DNA of 64,000 nucleotides, from the NCBI GenBank assembly GCA_003864495.1, contig ML133385.1, forward strand, positions 62,001 to 126,000. Reading direction: 5' to 3'. Below, piece after piece: positions 13,783-26,080 of this stretch (its first letter is position 1; each line of letters opens with the position of its first letter). Made by a program: the position numbers and the translations under genes. This stretch comes from Nemopilema nomurai. Its lineage: Eukaryota; Cnidaria; Scyphozoa; Rhizostomeae; Rhizostomatidae. The notes beneath the pieces were generated by a model that was not told where the DNA came from, made no database searches, and saw only the letters and a list, made by a program, of their open reading frames with translations.

Positions 13783-14279
13783 CATTGTACCGCTACATCT
13801 GATGCATCCTTGCATCCATTCGCATCTTTTATTCCTGCGAGAAAGTAGATTTTTGACGTTCTATTTAGATTTCTCTTTGGTACAGTATATGTTTTCGCTT
13901 AGAAGGGAGTTCTACCTTTACATCTGATGCATCCTTGCATCCATTCGCATCTTTTATTCCTGTGAGAAAGTAGATTTTTGACGTTCTATTTAGATTTCTC
14001 TTTGGTACAGTATATGTTTTGCTTAGAAGGGAGTTCTACCTTTACATCTGATGCATCCTTGCATCCATTCGCATCTTTTATTCCTGTGAAAGTAGATTTT
14101 ACGTTCTATTTAGATTTCTCTTTGGTACAGTATATGTTTTCGCTTGGAAGGGAGTTCTACCTTTACATCTGATGCATCCTTGCATCCATTCGCATCTTTT
14201 ATTCCTTTGAAAAAGTAGAATATTGACGTTCTATTTAGATTTCTCTTTGGCACAGTATATGATTTGCTTAGAAGGGAGC
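13783..14279. repeat. Tandem repeat, about four copies of a 120-125 bp unit
   Basis: The word GACGTTCTATTTAGATTTCT recurs at 13855, 13980, about 14100 (first base changed) and 14225, giving spacings of 125, 120 and 125 bp. Each unit also contains GATGCATCCTTGCATCCATT. Length differences come from small indels. Open frames inside the array are by-products of the repeat. GC-rich unrelated sequence follows from 14280. Confidence 0.9.
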
Positions 14280-17279
14280 CCTTTCCCCAGGCGGCCCAAT
14301 GCTATAGCGTGCAGCATTGGCATGCCAGCACGGCCGTTCAAGGCCTTGTCGCCGGCTGGGCATTCTGGGGCTACACCCCGCCTACCTGTTGCTAGTCAAA
14401 TGCAAATTGAAAAAGCTCTTTCATAATTTTAATTATTAACCACGAAAACCGTTTAGCTTTTCAGCGTCATTAGTGCCAAATAGGCAATGAAAACAACCTA
14501 TCCAGTTGTGTTACAACCAATTACACACAGGTGAATTACTCTCTTGTGTGAAGTGCAAACTCTCCATGCCATCGGAGCACCTGTTTAGAAGCAGCATGTT
14601 GGCTCATTCATTTTTGTCATCATCATCATCATCGTCATCATGATGAAATTTCGACCCTATCACAAATGCGTGTGCCTTCTAGAATGACGATGTTTTCAAC
14701 CCTGCCTGTCGGTCTGCGGCGAATTCGATTTGGCAAGAAGCCAAGTAACGCATCGCTTTGACGGAATCATAATTGCAATTCGAATTCAATCATATGTTGA
14801 TTTCTTATACAACCAAACTAGCCTCGCTTTTTCAGCAATCCATTGAGCTGGCATTGGGCTCTCTTGCATTGCCGGCTGAATTTTTTCTGCAACGATTTTC
14901 TTTGAAATAGGCGATGATTTTTAAATTAGCAAAAACACGCCAGGCAAAGTTCGGCTGCTGAATCCTAGTCGCCCTGATATTTTCATTTTTCATTGTTCCC
15001 GTGAACACACCGTTAATTTCCCACCCGCAGCAGATCAATGTTATTTTGCATTTCTCGTGGTGATCCTAATGCTATGTCTGTATGCGTTTTGAACACGCAT
15101 GTTTAGCTGCGATCCGCTTTTATTCGCTCTGTTGCAAATTGTGCCGATTATTATTCAGTGCTTTGTTCCAAAGAATTCGAAGCTAAGCCCAATTTTAACC
15201 GACTGCAAATCAGTGTTTTATCTGTGGATGGTCAAGTTTGATCACTGAAGGGACTTGCTAGTTGCTTGTGTGTGGCTGGATTGCTAATCAATGCCGACAT
15301 TAAGCACGGAGTCGCCCCAGACGGTGTAGTCGCAGGCTTATGCCTCTTCAAACAGCCAGAGTTTTATTCGCGATTCTACCTCCAATTCGAGAATACAGGC
15401 TGTCGGTGGATGCATGCTTGAAAAGGCTAGCAGTGTTGTACTAATCGGATTGCAGGGTAAGTAGATGATAACTTGAATGAAATGTAATTGTCTCAGGTTC
15501 TTAATACTACACACTTGACATCATTTATCTGTTTGAAAAAAGGCTTGTCGAAGGCCTAGTTTCACCCCCTCTGTTCGTGTTCACAGTTTTTACTTCTACG
15601 TTCACTCATGCTATAACAAAACAAGTTCTTTTTGCTTGGCAACATGCCTTCCCATCCCTTGTGTGTTAAACAAGCCTGTTAATTATTCCGTACCTTACAG
15701 ACTGACCCTTCCGATATAGACCCAAATATTTATTTGATGACCGAACATCTTGATCATCGACTAACTTTGCCCAACTGACATTTTCCGCATGGGTTTATTT
15801 TATGCTTGAGTGCGTTTGCTCAAGTCATTGGGACCTGCACCAAACCAACCCCCCTGCCCTCTTTGGCTGTACAGAGCTGGTCATTTTCAATATGTTTTGA
15901 AGGGCCTGTTGTTTTGACTGTAGCTTCAAGTCATTGTGAGTCCGCCCGTCTACCCAATTCAATAAATGCAATGATTTTGAACGACGGACTCTGTCCACTG
16001 TTCAATCACGATTCAAAGCGCCTTCTGTTATGCAAACGTCAAGAACGGGGCAATTAAATCTTATCGTGCCATAGCTCCGCAAGACAATTTGCATACGACG
16101 AAGGAGCATAGTTACCGATACTCTGTTGCCAATGACGTCACATAAGCGCCTTCGGCGCGCGTCAATTTTCTGTTTATTGCGAAAGCGCGCTTTTAACTAT
16201 AAGCGACAGTTTTCCTTTGAGCTGCACCAGGAACCGGCGGTAAATTTCAACGCAATCATTATAAGCCTCAGGTAGCCTAGGCTGCAAGCGAACAAGTTCA
16301 TGTTCAGTAGCTTTACACCAGGAGTTAAAAAGGAGCCCCACTTTAAATTTACCTATCTCTGGACCTCTCAAGGCAGCTGGTCCAAGTGGCGCGCAGTACA
16401 TGGTACAATGCAGATTATATCGCCCGTACCGTGTCTTGTCTTGATTTCTGATCCAAAGCTTCATTTGTAGTTCCTACAATTTATAATTCTCTAGAAATGG
16501 CACGAAATCCGTTTTCATTACTATGCCAAAAACCGATAGGTTATATCTAATCTAGGTTTTTGACAATCCAATCAAAGAAGCGAATGGTTGGGTGATAAGA
16601 ACTTTTAATAACCTTGATTTGAGTTTGTGTGCTCAATTTTGTAAGATGGTTGTAATTTAGTGAGGCTACAGTGTTCAGTGTAAGTGAGTATTGAGAATGT
16701 GTACGAAAATGAGTATTGGTGGGTGTATCATATTCACAGGATCCAATTAGCGAATAGTAAAGACCGTTGTGCTGTTTTCGTCATAACTGTTCGCCTTTTT
16801 GTTATCAATTCGCGTATCGCCTTCCTATGGTTAATTCAATCACGCGTTAATTCTTGACAGACTTTTGGCGTACATAGCCAGACCGCCTTGGGTTAAAACT
16901 TGTATTGGGTGGGAGGATCGGACATTTTATAGATTACATAATCAGATATTGTTTGCGAATTGATTCCCCTTCTCTCCTTTACATTTTAAGGTTTCAGACT
17001 TTGTTTAGGTGGTCTTCTGTTTCGAATGATTTTTCTACCATTTTATTCACAGCTGTGTGTATTGGAAGGTGCGCATGTGTTGTATAAGCTACTTGCACTT
17101 GCCTCCGGACTAGGAAAGCTTGCCGGGTATCAAAATTGCTACTGACGCCGGAATCTCACTCCAAACTTAACTGTCCACCTTACTTTGCTGTTTACTTGCT
17201 GTGAACTTTTCAAACTCAAACATCCTTCTGTTTAAGTTCTGGCGACTTCCAATGACCGGGAAATTTTCTTCCTTTTTAG

Positions 17280-17404
17280 GCCACAAAAGCCTCACCCTCT
17301 GCGGAGCCCGATGCGCAGCTTCTTCAGGAACAACACGATACCGCGGTCCCTAAAGTCAGCGGAGGCAGATGTTGTATCGAAACCACTCTCCATTTCTCCG
17401 GGTG
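17280..17404 (+). CDS. Candidate exon, possibly an alternative ANKFN1 5' exon
   Basis: A strong acceptor (CCTTTTTAG, 17271-17279) and a donor (GTAGGC at 17405) bound 125 bp that stay open in two frames. One frame has an ATG at 17311 and gives MRSFFRNNTIPRSLK followed by a Ser/Pro/Val-rich stretch, similar in composition to the Arg/Ser-rich N-terminal region encoded at 33997-34187. That frame ends one base into a codon, which fits the ankyrin exon at 36986. The other frame ends two bases in, which fits the exons at 26003 or 33997. No homology is recognised. It could be chance. Confidence 0.25.
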
Positions 17405-18083
17405 GTAGGCAATTTCCTTCAACCGCTTAAACGTTTTTTAATATAGCCTGGTAGTTGGATATCGGTAGCTCTTTTTGTCTCTCTTCAGTATTGCCTGTAG
17501 CTTCAACCTAGGGACATCTGTCCGTTCACAGATCGACCCTCGTCGCAAATCGTTCTATTTTTTGATGGCAAATGAAGCGATGCAATTATTCTCTAAGTTT
17601 TCCATAGTTATTCGTTATTTTGATCCTCCGTCATTTTAACTCACCCGATGGATGTTTTTGATATAGACATAAGTTTTCCCCGCGAATGAGAATCTTTCGA
17701 GAACGTGTGTGGGGGGGGGGGGGGGGGTGCTTGTTAGCCCTCATAACCGGTAGGCTCAAGTTTACGAAATCTCCATTGAGATTTGCAGATTTGCTACTTC
17801 ATTATGAAAACTAAATACTTTGTCGAATGGTTCATGATTGGACGTCTATCAAACTAAGCCTTGCTGACCATGTTTCCGTTTTGATGAAAAGAACATTTCA
17901 AGGCAAGCAACGGTCAACCCCTTTTCAGTTGCTTTGAAATAAGCTAATGTCTCGTAGACATGATGTTGTCAAACATCAAATATCTTTTTAAATAAAGATT
18001 CCAAGTAGAGTGGAGCAGATGAAGGAAGGTTGAAGTTTTAAGACCTGTTGATATTTTTCACACTAATTTCAAGGAATTTTTAG

Positions 18084-18308
18084 TTGCAATACGATAAATA
18101 TTTGATGACCATGCCTTTACTTTATGATTCGCATTGTCATTGCGATTTAAGGGAAATGAAGAAAGCAGGAACCATGTTGATCAAGAAACTAGAGAATCCT
18201 GAAGCGTTTGAAATAGTGCATATTTCTGAAAGGTTTACTGGGGCAGTTGCCCAAGTAGATACCTCTTCGTCCCCGAGTAGTAGGGTGATAACAGCATATT
18301 TTCCCTAG
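18084..18308 (+). pseudogene. TatD-like hydrolase N-terminal fragment (tentative)
   Basis: A 74-codon open frame with an acceptor-like TTTTTAG just upstream. It contains LLYDSHCHCDL, which resembles the first metal-binding HxH motif of TatD-family deoxyribonucleases (usual form DSHCHLD). About 40 residues later ERFTGAVAQVDTSSS could match the second strand of that fold. A stop follows directly, and no downstream TatD motifs were found. It could be a decayed TATDN2-like copy or a chance match. Confidence 0.25.
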
Positions 18309-19604
18309 AAAGTGGCCCCCGTGATTCTAATGGACATTACATTTCTCAAGTCCAATAGGGGCCAAAGGAAATATTTCTAAAAGGCTATCTTCATGTTGCC
18401 CCACATCTTCCATACGATAATATAGTGCCCCTCCCCTACCAAATAGTCCAATATTAGCTGTCTACCAAGTTATAGGTTATGGATCATACTTTCCGTATGA
18501 ATTAAAGAAAGATCTTAACTTAAAATGCAATTATTTAATAGATACCTGGTTACGTCTACTGTTGCAGAGCAGGGAGATTCAAGTAGCACTAATATAATTG
18601 CCAAACAGCGTTCTTATAGATTAAACAAAACTAAATACGTATATTTCACTTAATTGATGTTTCACTTTTTTTGATTTAGCTCATGTTTTTAGTGAATATT
18701 CTTTATCGTTCTGAGAAAAGTTTTGAAAAATCTAAAACCATGTCGATTGAAAGATGGACATAAAAGGATTGCTAGGCCTTAAACCATGCATGAGAAGCAT
18801 TGTGATCTACAAGGTCTTGTTTAAACGGCCTGGCGCTATATATTTGAACAGATTTCTAATTATTCTCATGTCACTGTTGATTATACGTCGTGTACTTTAG
18901 GGCAGTTAACCCTCTGTTCTCTTAAATCATTATCACGCCTTAGAATACTTGATCCACCCTTCTTTGTGCGTTTGCCCTTAGGCGCTGCCTGGACGCTTGA
19001 AGATGATGTCCCGTGCCTCGAGCTTAACACTGTGGAAGGAACACCCTTCAGTCAAACCAGCAACCAGCTCTATTACAAGACAAGACCTACAATCTCCAGA
19101 GTTAATCAAGTAGGCATTTGCATCTTTTAATCCATCATATTTGTTTCGCATGACACATTCTGCCATGTATTGTGATGTGAAAAGCTGTCAGTGCAGCTCT
19201 GAAAGAGGCTCCCCAAGCTACCAACGATCGGAATGTAGGGCAGTCTGACTGTATGGCAGAGCGGATTAACAAAATTCAAAGAGCTGAAACCGATCAGCTG
19301 TTTCAACTAATTGTTTGGGGAGCTCACGTTGCAGATGTGCAGAAATAAGAGTTAAGTGTTGTCTGCCGATTTTGCTTCAACTCGGTTGGCTTTAAGCCGC
19401 ATTTGGAAAGAGTTTATCGATATCTATAAATGAAACTTATCCGAACTGCCTCATGGCAAGATGCAATTCTGATTAATGATAGACCAGTAAATTGACATTA
19501 CATCGTCAGTAGACAGTGGATTGACGAAATTGTTATTCAGAGCTTCGAATACTTATTGATAAGACAAACAGACTGGTTGATTGAAGAAGTTAAAAAAGGA
19601 TAGT

Positions 19605-20690
19605 ATGAAAGCATAGACAGTATGAGAAACTGGTAAACCGAACGATATAGTGAAGAAGGTAAGAAACATTGAAAGGAAATAAAATAGTGTAAGAGTGTGC
19701 AAAGTACTGATAGACAGTATTGAAAATAATGGACAGTATGAAATTCTTATTGATCTGTATTATAGGATGATAGGCTGTATTAAATGCTGATAGGCCCTAT
19801 GAAATACTCATAGACCAGTATTTAGTGCTGATAGACAGTATGAAATACTCATAGATCTGTATTATATGGTGATTGACAGTATGAAATACGCATAGACTAG
19901 TATTAAATGCTGATAGACAGTATGAAATACTCATAGATCTGTATTATATGCTGATAGGCTGTATTAAATGCTGATAGGCCCTATGAAATACTCATAGACC
20001 AGTATTTAGTGCTGATAGACAGTATGAAATACTCATAGATCTGTATTATATGGTGATTGACAGTATGAAATACGCATAGACTAGTATTAAATGCTGATAG
20101 ACAGTATGAAATACTCATAGATCTGTATTATATGCTGATAGGCTGTATTAAATGCTGATAGGCCCTATGAAATACTCATAGAGCAGTATTTAGTGCTTAT
20201 AGACAGTATGAAATACTCATAGATCTGTATTATATGCTGATAGACAGTATGAAATACTCATAGACTAGTATTAAATGCTGATTAACAGTATGAAATACTC
20301 ATAGATCTGTATTATATGCTGATAGGCCCTATGAAATACTCATAGAGCAGTATTTAGTGCTGATAGACAGTATGAAATACTCATAGACCAGTATTAAATG
20401 CTGATAAACAGTATGAAATACTCAAAGACAATATGAGGTAGTCATAGACAGAATTAAATGCTGATAGTGAGTATTGAATACTGGTAATATGAAATGCTAA
20501 AGGGCAATATCAATTGCTAGCAAACAATTTGGAATACTGACAGACAGTATGATGGGCAGTATAAATATTGATAGACACATTATTAAATGCAGATAGATTG
20601 TACGAAATACTCATAGATAGTATGAAAACTCATAGGCAGCATTCAAACAGAATAATTATAGAAAAAATCCTACTAATTTTAAATTTTGAT
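19605..20690. repeat. Satellite: ~20 bp monomers in a 184 bp higher-order unit
   Basis: The array is built from variants of two roughly 20 bp words, GATAGACAGTATGAAATACT and CATAGATCTGTATTATATGCT. The distinctive word TAGGCTGTATTAAATGCTGA appears at 19771, 19955 and 20139, exactly 184 bp apart each time. The whole block between them is nearly identical, so the array is organised at two levels. Monomers at both ends are more diverged, as expected when unequal exchange homogenises the centre. No coding potential. Confidence 0.9.
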
Positions 20691-21234
20691 CGATAGTATG
20701 AAATGCTCATAGACATTCGCAAGATTTTCAAGATCGGGAGATTAATGTTCAATTCATCTGATGAACCTAAGAAAGCAATTTTGTGCTTTAGTGCTCTGTT
20801 CTTAATGACGCAACTGCACGAGGACCTGATGGAGAGGTCAGAGAATGTTATGCAAATAAACAGGTGTTTACTCTCAATAGCACAGCCTTTGAGGGTGTGC
20901 TCAGTCTTCAGTGGAGAATGACTGTGGTAACATCTAAGCTGGCAAATGAAGGATGCAATTTAGAGGAAAAACATGGAGCAAAACAGAAATCGTCGATTTA
21001 TTACCCTGAGGAAACAACAGGAAAGGTTTCTTTGAATTCTCGGGATTTTTTCAGATGATTTGTCCGTACGGTTACTGTAGATGGAAAATATGATATAGAA
21101 TGTGATATGGAAAATTAAGATTCGTGTAGTGTCCACGAAAGGAGATCTTTTGGTTGCCTTCTAGTTTTTTGGCGAGTCATGAAGCTGACATTATAATGAC
21201 TGGAAGCAATGTTTCTATAAGATACACGTTTTTT

Positions 21235-21665
21235 ATATAAGAAACCGGTTTATAAAAACCTAGTACTAGAGCCTCAAAAATTTAAAAAACTTTTAGAACT
21301 AAATCAATATTTTTAAGAAACTCCAAATAATAAGATGACTTTTGAGCCGGAAAATAATACGTACCGGGTGTCTCGGTAAAAATACGAAAATAATACAGCA
21401 ATTTTAGCTCACTGTACTGGATGTCTCGATTAAAAGTACCTCTGTTTCCATAAGAATAATGAACAAGAGGTACGATATCAAATCTTACTGTTGCGTTATA
21501 AGCTTTAATACAATTAATATGCAAGGGAAGGCACAAAATTTGATGTTAAATGCTTATGTAAAAATAAGAAACATTTACAAAACTTTTAGTACTAGAAATT
21601 AGTGAAAAATTAAGAAACTTTTAGTACTAGGACCCAAGCTAGGTTTCTTATAAAAAAATAACGTG
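21235..21665. mobile_element. TA-flanked MITE, family A, copy 1
   Basis: A 431 bp element with TA on both sides (21233-21234 and 21666-21667). The left end is CACGTTTTTTATATAAGAAACC. The right end, reverse-complemented, is CACGTTATTTTTTTATAAGAAACC. A second inner motif, CTAGTACTA, occurs near both ends. TA duplication points to the Tc1/mariner superfamily. The interior has no transposase. A related element lies at 33256-33650. Confidence 0.65.
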
Positions 21666-21667
21666 TA

Positions 21668-24179
21668 TATTGATTATGGTCTATGCTGGTAAATTAAGTA
21701 AATGACTGCTATTTCCTGATTGCACCATAAGTTTCTCCATTTGGGAGGACGCTAGAAGCTAGATACTGCTCATTAAACATTGTAATTTATTAATCTGTAA
21801 TTTCACGTGTAAACTTGGTAGACAGTCTCTCTTTAGCAACCCCTCATCTATGCCCATCTTTGTTATCCCTCCTTGACCTAGTTTAGATAGATTAAAATTG
21901 GTGAAGTTTTTTGTAGATAATGAATCTTTTGTAGAGTGAGGAATTCTTTATATATAGCGTGGTGGCGTCAGGTTACTACGCTAAGTATTTCACAAGGATT
22001 TACTTCTAGCGAAATACTAGGAGTTGGCGAGTTTGATTAATAATATTAGTCTAACGAATGACTATGTGTTTGCGTAGGGCTTTCTGTTGGACATTGGACA
22101 TCCGGGAATGCAGCTGTCTTCAAGGTAATTTGATTAGTTATGCTTTAGTATTGCTTATTTTTAGGGTAATGATGTAAAATAGTGTTGAATATGGTTTTCT
22201 GGTGCTCTCAGATGTTGTAACGTGCTTCTGAGACGTGCAAAGATATCTCTGGTATATTACGAAGCCCCTTTCAGGAGTGGAGGTTACGAAGCCCCTGTCC
22301 AAGGATATTGCCTTCAGCTCCCCTGAAGTTGAAAGCCGCGACTTTTGAGCAACAACACCAACAACTCTCTCTTCTCTCAGAAACATCTTTCAGTCACCCA
22401 CTCCTTGACTTTTTTACAATGGGCCTGTTCTTCTGAAAACTTTTGTAATATTTCCTACCCCAGACTTACTATAGCCTACTTTTCGTGTCATTTCTGAAAA
22501 CGAATGCATGTTTCATGCAAATGTTTAATAGCCACTCGTTTTCTTCCTTATAGTCCCTTATTTTCACCATTTTGAAATGCTAAATTTCTTGGCGACTTCA
22601 TAAGCAAAATAAAGGGAAGAGTTGCGGTATCAAAAAGTAGAATTATCGTTCTCAGTGTTTGTCAAATCTTTGCTGACGCCACTGCTACTTTTCGCGCCAA
22701 CCTCCTTATCGAATTGGCAGCGTCGCTAGTGGTGGCTCTACAGGCGTCACCATTTCAAGCAATCGTTTCCATACGTTTGTGCTCGTGTAGACTCGTCCAT
22801 CTCTCGTCTGAACACTGTGAAATCAGCATTTGCGTCAGCAAACTTTAGCGTTTTTTCATCTGTTGACGCTGATTGCACAGTTTCGCCCATGTGCTGATAG
22901 CGAACAATCTTTTGTAATTTTCCCACGTGGTCGTGCTTTGCGCCCCAGGATCCGTCTCTGGTCACGTGTCTGTTTGTCAACTTATAAGTCTCCAGCTATT
23001 CCAGCGCGGTTGTATTTTTATAACGAAAGCTCGATTTTCACTTATGAAGCAGAATGTCCTTCTCTTTGTCAAGTGTGACAGTAATTACTTTAAGAAATCC
23101 GTTTATCCCCAGAAAATTTCTATCATTTCGGACTAATTAGTTATGGGCACGCCTCGCTTTTTCAGTATGATTTCAATTGAGTTACTTTATCCCTTGGTTC
23201 ACTTTATTACAAAATTCATTTACTTACTCACACGTAACTTAATTAATGTAGCGAAAACAATTTGCTGAAGTTGCCTCTGGTGCTTTAGATATTGATAACG
23301 AACTAGAGATGGAGCTCTTCAAAAGAGTGCGTAACTGCTTCTATCTTCGATTTTACTTTTTATCAATTGTTTTCAATCACGGTAGTGAGTTTCTTTTTCA
23401 ATGATGAATCTTAAAAGAGAAATAAGACGTATTGGTCATTTCGAAATGGCTTCAGTCAACCAAGCTTCCTGTTATAACTATGAAGTTGAAGTGGTAGTTA
23501 GACAACCTGTTTTTAGCCACGTGGCTGTAAAAGACTGCAGTTTTGAGCAAATTCTTCAGTGTTACGTTTGCAATCCAAACAAAATATCATCGGAAGCTAA
23601 AACTCGTGGAAGCTGTTCTGTTTAAACCTTTTCTCTTGCGTTCATGAATGATTTATAGGACCAGCTTTTCAAAATGGAACGGGCATAGAAATTTGCTATG
23701 AAATGCATCGGGGTATTTTTTAGCTTAAATTGCTTAGCCCTTGTTTGGGCGTACTCATTGCTTCTCTTGCCCCAGCCCCCAGTTTGAAATGCAGATAGGC
23801 TACCCAGCACTTGCGATTCGCCTTGTTACCGTTTTTTTCACTGGCTTCGCTCATCCCCACTGCAAAGCCTTTGATTCGTAACAACGCGAACAGCAAAGAC
23901 GGAGACAAGACTTGAATTCAGCCATGCTCTCATTGCACCAATGTGCGCATGCTCGCACTTCTGCATAAAGCTATCCCTATGAAGGCGGTGGGCGCAGTGG
24001 TAAAGTACATCGATATCGTGATTGGCATGCCCTGCTCACTGATCTAAAATCTTTTTAGATCAGTGGCCCTGCTAGGAGAAGGTCTTCGCGAAAGCTTTGG
24101 TTCTCGTTAAGTCGCGTCTCTGGTTACGTGGGCAGCCCGAGCATTAGCGAAATCGTTTTCGAAACTCGTCACAGGGAAA
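21668..24179. other. Unassigned sequence
   Basis: No exon chain was recognised. The open frame 23401-23625 (74 codons, plus strand) starts MMNLKREIRRIGHFEMAS and matches nothing I know. Frames near 22138-22386 and 22747-22980 overlap others on the opposite strand and look like chance. Confidence 0.35.
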
Positions 24180-24383
24180 CGGCAAAATATAACTGTGGGT
24201 CGATTGGACGTCAGTCATTTCACGCTTGATTGGCGCTGTAGCAGGTTCTTTGAAGCGAGCGGGCGAGAGCGGGTCGAGCGGGAACGGAGTAGTCCGCGGC
24301 CGAGCGGATGCGGTGGAACGGCTGACTGAAGACTTGTGCTTGATGCAATGTTTTCGTTTATCAACGGAGCTGCGGGCTAGAAG
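24180..24383 (+). promoter_or_regulatory. Candidate CpG-rich promoter upstream of an alternative ANKFN1 exon
   Basis: This stretch is much richer in C, G and CpG than its surroundings, especially 24245-24320. It carries two inverted CCAAT boxes (GATTGG near 24203 and 24229) and a CRE-like GACGTCAG near 24208. No TATA box is seen. It ends directly at the ATG of the candidate exon at 24384. The role is inferred from composition and position only. Confidence 0.4.
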
Positions 24384-24460
24384 ATGAAGAAGCAAAGTAC
24401 AGCTATGTTCCTAAAGCCGCCTCGGCGCAGTAGAGCGGAGAGCAGTCCTGAGTATGGCAG
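24384..24460 (+). CDS. Candidate alternative first coding exon of ANKFN1
   Basis: The exon begins with an ATG and runs MKKQSTAMFLKPPRRSRAE plus seven residues, ending two bases into a codon at a GCAG|GTGAAG donor. It lies directly downstream of a CpG-rich stretch with CCAAT boxes. Its phase matches both the cassette exon at 26003 and the ANKFN1 exon at 33997, each of which supplies the missing third base. The basic, Ser-rich content resembles the next ANKFN1 exon. Assignment rests on phase and composition; no homology is recognised. Confidence 0.4.
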
Positions 24461-25559
24461 GTGAAGAGTCTCTTGATAGCACTTTTTAAGTAATGATCGA
24501 GAGATGAAATAAAAGCATTTCAAGGCTCATTTGTTTTCCCCATTATCAGCTGATGAATTTTTAGTTTCTATGCAAACTGAGCCATAATTGTGAATCTCGC
24601 TATGACAGTTTAATAATGACCTGCCAGGGTTTTGGAAATAGTAATGAATCGCAAGTGTGTGAAATCAAGTTGACAATCAATCAAGTTGTGAAATCAAAAT
24701 GTTTTATATCGGTCAGTAATGTGTGTGTGTGGTTTAAAAAGAGTGATTTGAAGTTTTTTGAAGGTTAGTTCATACAGCAGAAGATTTCATTGCTGCGTGG
24801 ATGGGTTTTGTTGTAGTTTATCGGTGAACACGGATTCAAAATGTCATCGAGCGAACTACATGAATAACAGATTTTTCAAAAAGTGGTAATTAATTGGCGA
24901 TTGATTTGTATCGGCTTTTGAATCTGGCCCCAGAGAGGCAGATTTAAAGCCTATTTGAATTGAAGTTGCTTTCAAAGCAGATGTTCATTACAACAACGAA
25001 GAGAAAGTTGTCTAAATACATCGAAGTTAATCTTACCATGAGCTGTATCCAATTGTGGTCCACAGAAGTAAAATCATGCAATAAAAAGCAAGTTCATGTC
25101 GTACCTATTTAACGCAGCTACGACATAGAGTGTTTTTGGAAGATGACACACATGGAAATGATTTGCGGCCAATGTTTTATATCATTAGATTTTTCCCAAT
25201 TGAAAGGGTATTGTGAATGCGCTTGGTTGTAAATGGAGAATATCTATTTCACATGTTCCTCTATACCACAGCGGCAAAATACGACATACACTGATTTTAA
25301 CAGGGGCAAAATAGGTCGGACACCTTGTGATGGTGTTTCGTTCACCAACCATTCCTGGTCCTTCTGATATGAGGATGTCTTTGGCGTTTGTCTTTGGCGT
25401 CAATTTAGGTGTCATATAGCAGGAGCATTTGTTGCCAGGATTCATCCATGAACTTTGCATGTTTACGCCAGAAAAAGACTTGAGTTTGTGTTGCGAACAA
25501 GAGCTATGATTGTCCGCATCATCATTGTCTTCGTACTTGATCGCGTCAGTATCATAATT

Positions 25560-25960
25560 ATTTGAACCAATGTTTTGTGGTACAGAACTTCGCAATTGCG
25601 AGAACCAGTTGAACCATAATTTTTGTATATTTTCTTCTGACAATCCTCAGAGTATGTAAACGTCGGATGTTGACCAAAAGCTGGCAAAATATCTTGGTTA
25701 CTCTGGGAGGTGTCGGATGAAAAAGAGTACTTTAAGCATACAAAAAATTATGGTTCCGCTGTTTCTCACAACTGTATCAAAATTATCACAATCGCCACAT
25801 ATGTTGTAGCTATCATAGTTTTCGTAGTTGTCCAAATTTTCATAGCCGTCGTAACTATCATATTGATAGTAAGTATGAAATCTTTTCAGTCATGTTTCAT
25901 AATTGACTTTGCCACTAACAGCGTCACTGATTGCTCTTTTGCTGTTCCTGCCGCATCACA
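25560..25960. repeat. Dispersed repeat copies 2a/2b in inverted orientation
   Basis: The left part (about 25560-25690) reads in the same direction as the copy at 7105: AATTGCGAGAACCAGTTG, then a GTATGTAAACGTCGG-like block, then TTGACCAAAAGCT. The right part (about 25710-25800) is the same family reversed: GGATGAAAAAGAGTACTTTA, then GCATACAAAAAATTATGG, then TTTCTCACAACTG. The two arms can fold into a long imperfect hairpin. The 152-codon minus-strand frame at 25185-25643 overlaps this repeat and is not treated as a gene. Confidence 0.5.
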
Positions 25961-26002
25961 GTCTATTTAACGGCGACTTAATGAGTTCAATTTAATTTCT
26001 AG

Positions 26003-26080
26003 CTACAAAGAAGAGGCCCCTAAAGCATCAAATGAAGATTTGAACGATGAAGATCCCGAATTATATCCTTGTCCTGCGAG
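26003..26080 (+). CDS. Candidate ANKFN1 cassette exon with duplicated donor
   Basis: A 78 bp segment between TTAATTTCTAG and GTAAGA. It starts with the third base of a codon and ends two bases into one, so it can be included or skipped without changing frame. It encodes YKEEAPKASNEDLNDEDPEL and six more residues, an acidic stretch. It fits in phase between the exon at 24384 and the exon at 33997. A 34 bp tandem duplication places an identical second donor at 26115. No homology is recognised; support is splice sites, phase and codon-like composition. Confidence 0.4.

Larger units (their letters stand above)
14280..19604. other. Mostly unassigned sequence
   Basis: Apart from the exon-like segment at 17280-17404 and the TatD-like fragment at 18084-18308, listed separately, I see no gene. 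A short CAT run lies at about 14617-14640 and a 17 bp poly-G run at 17711-17727. A donor-like CAGGGTAAGT sits near 15455, which could end a non-coding 5' exon. The minus-strand open frame 16174-16464 is unrecognised. Confidence 0.35.

Noticed and set aside
16174..16464. 96-codon minus-strand frame with an even amino-acid mix
   Set aside because: No recognised motif, no splice partners and no nearby gene; kept only as unassigned.
25185..25643. 152-codon minus-strand open frame
   Set aside because: It overlaps the dispersed inverted repeat, has no known motif and no convincing codon pattern; likely chance or transposon remnant.
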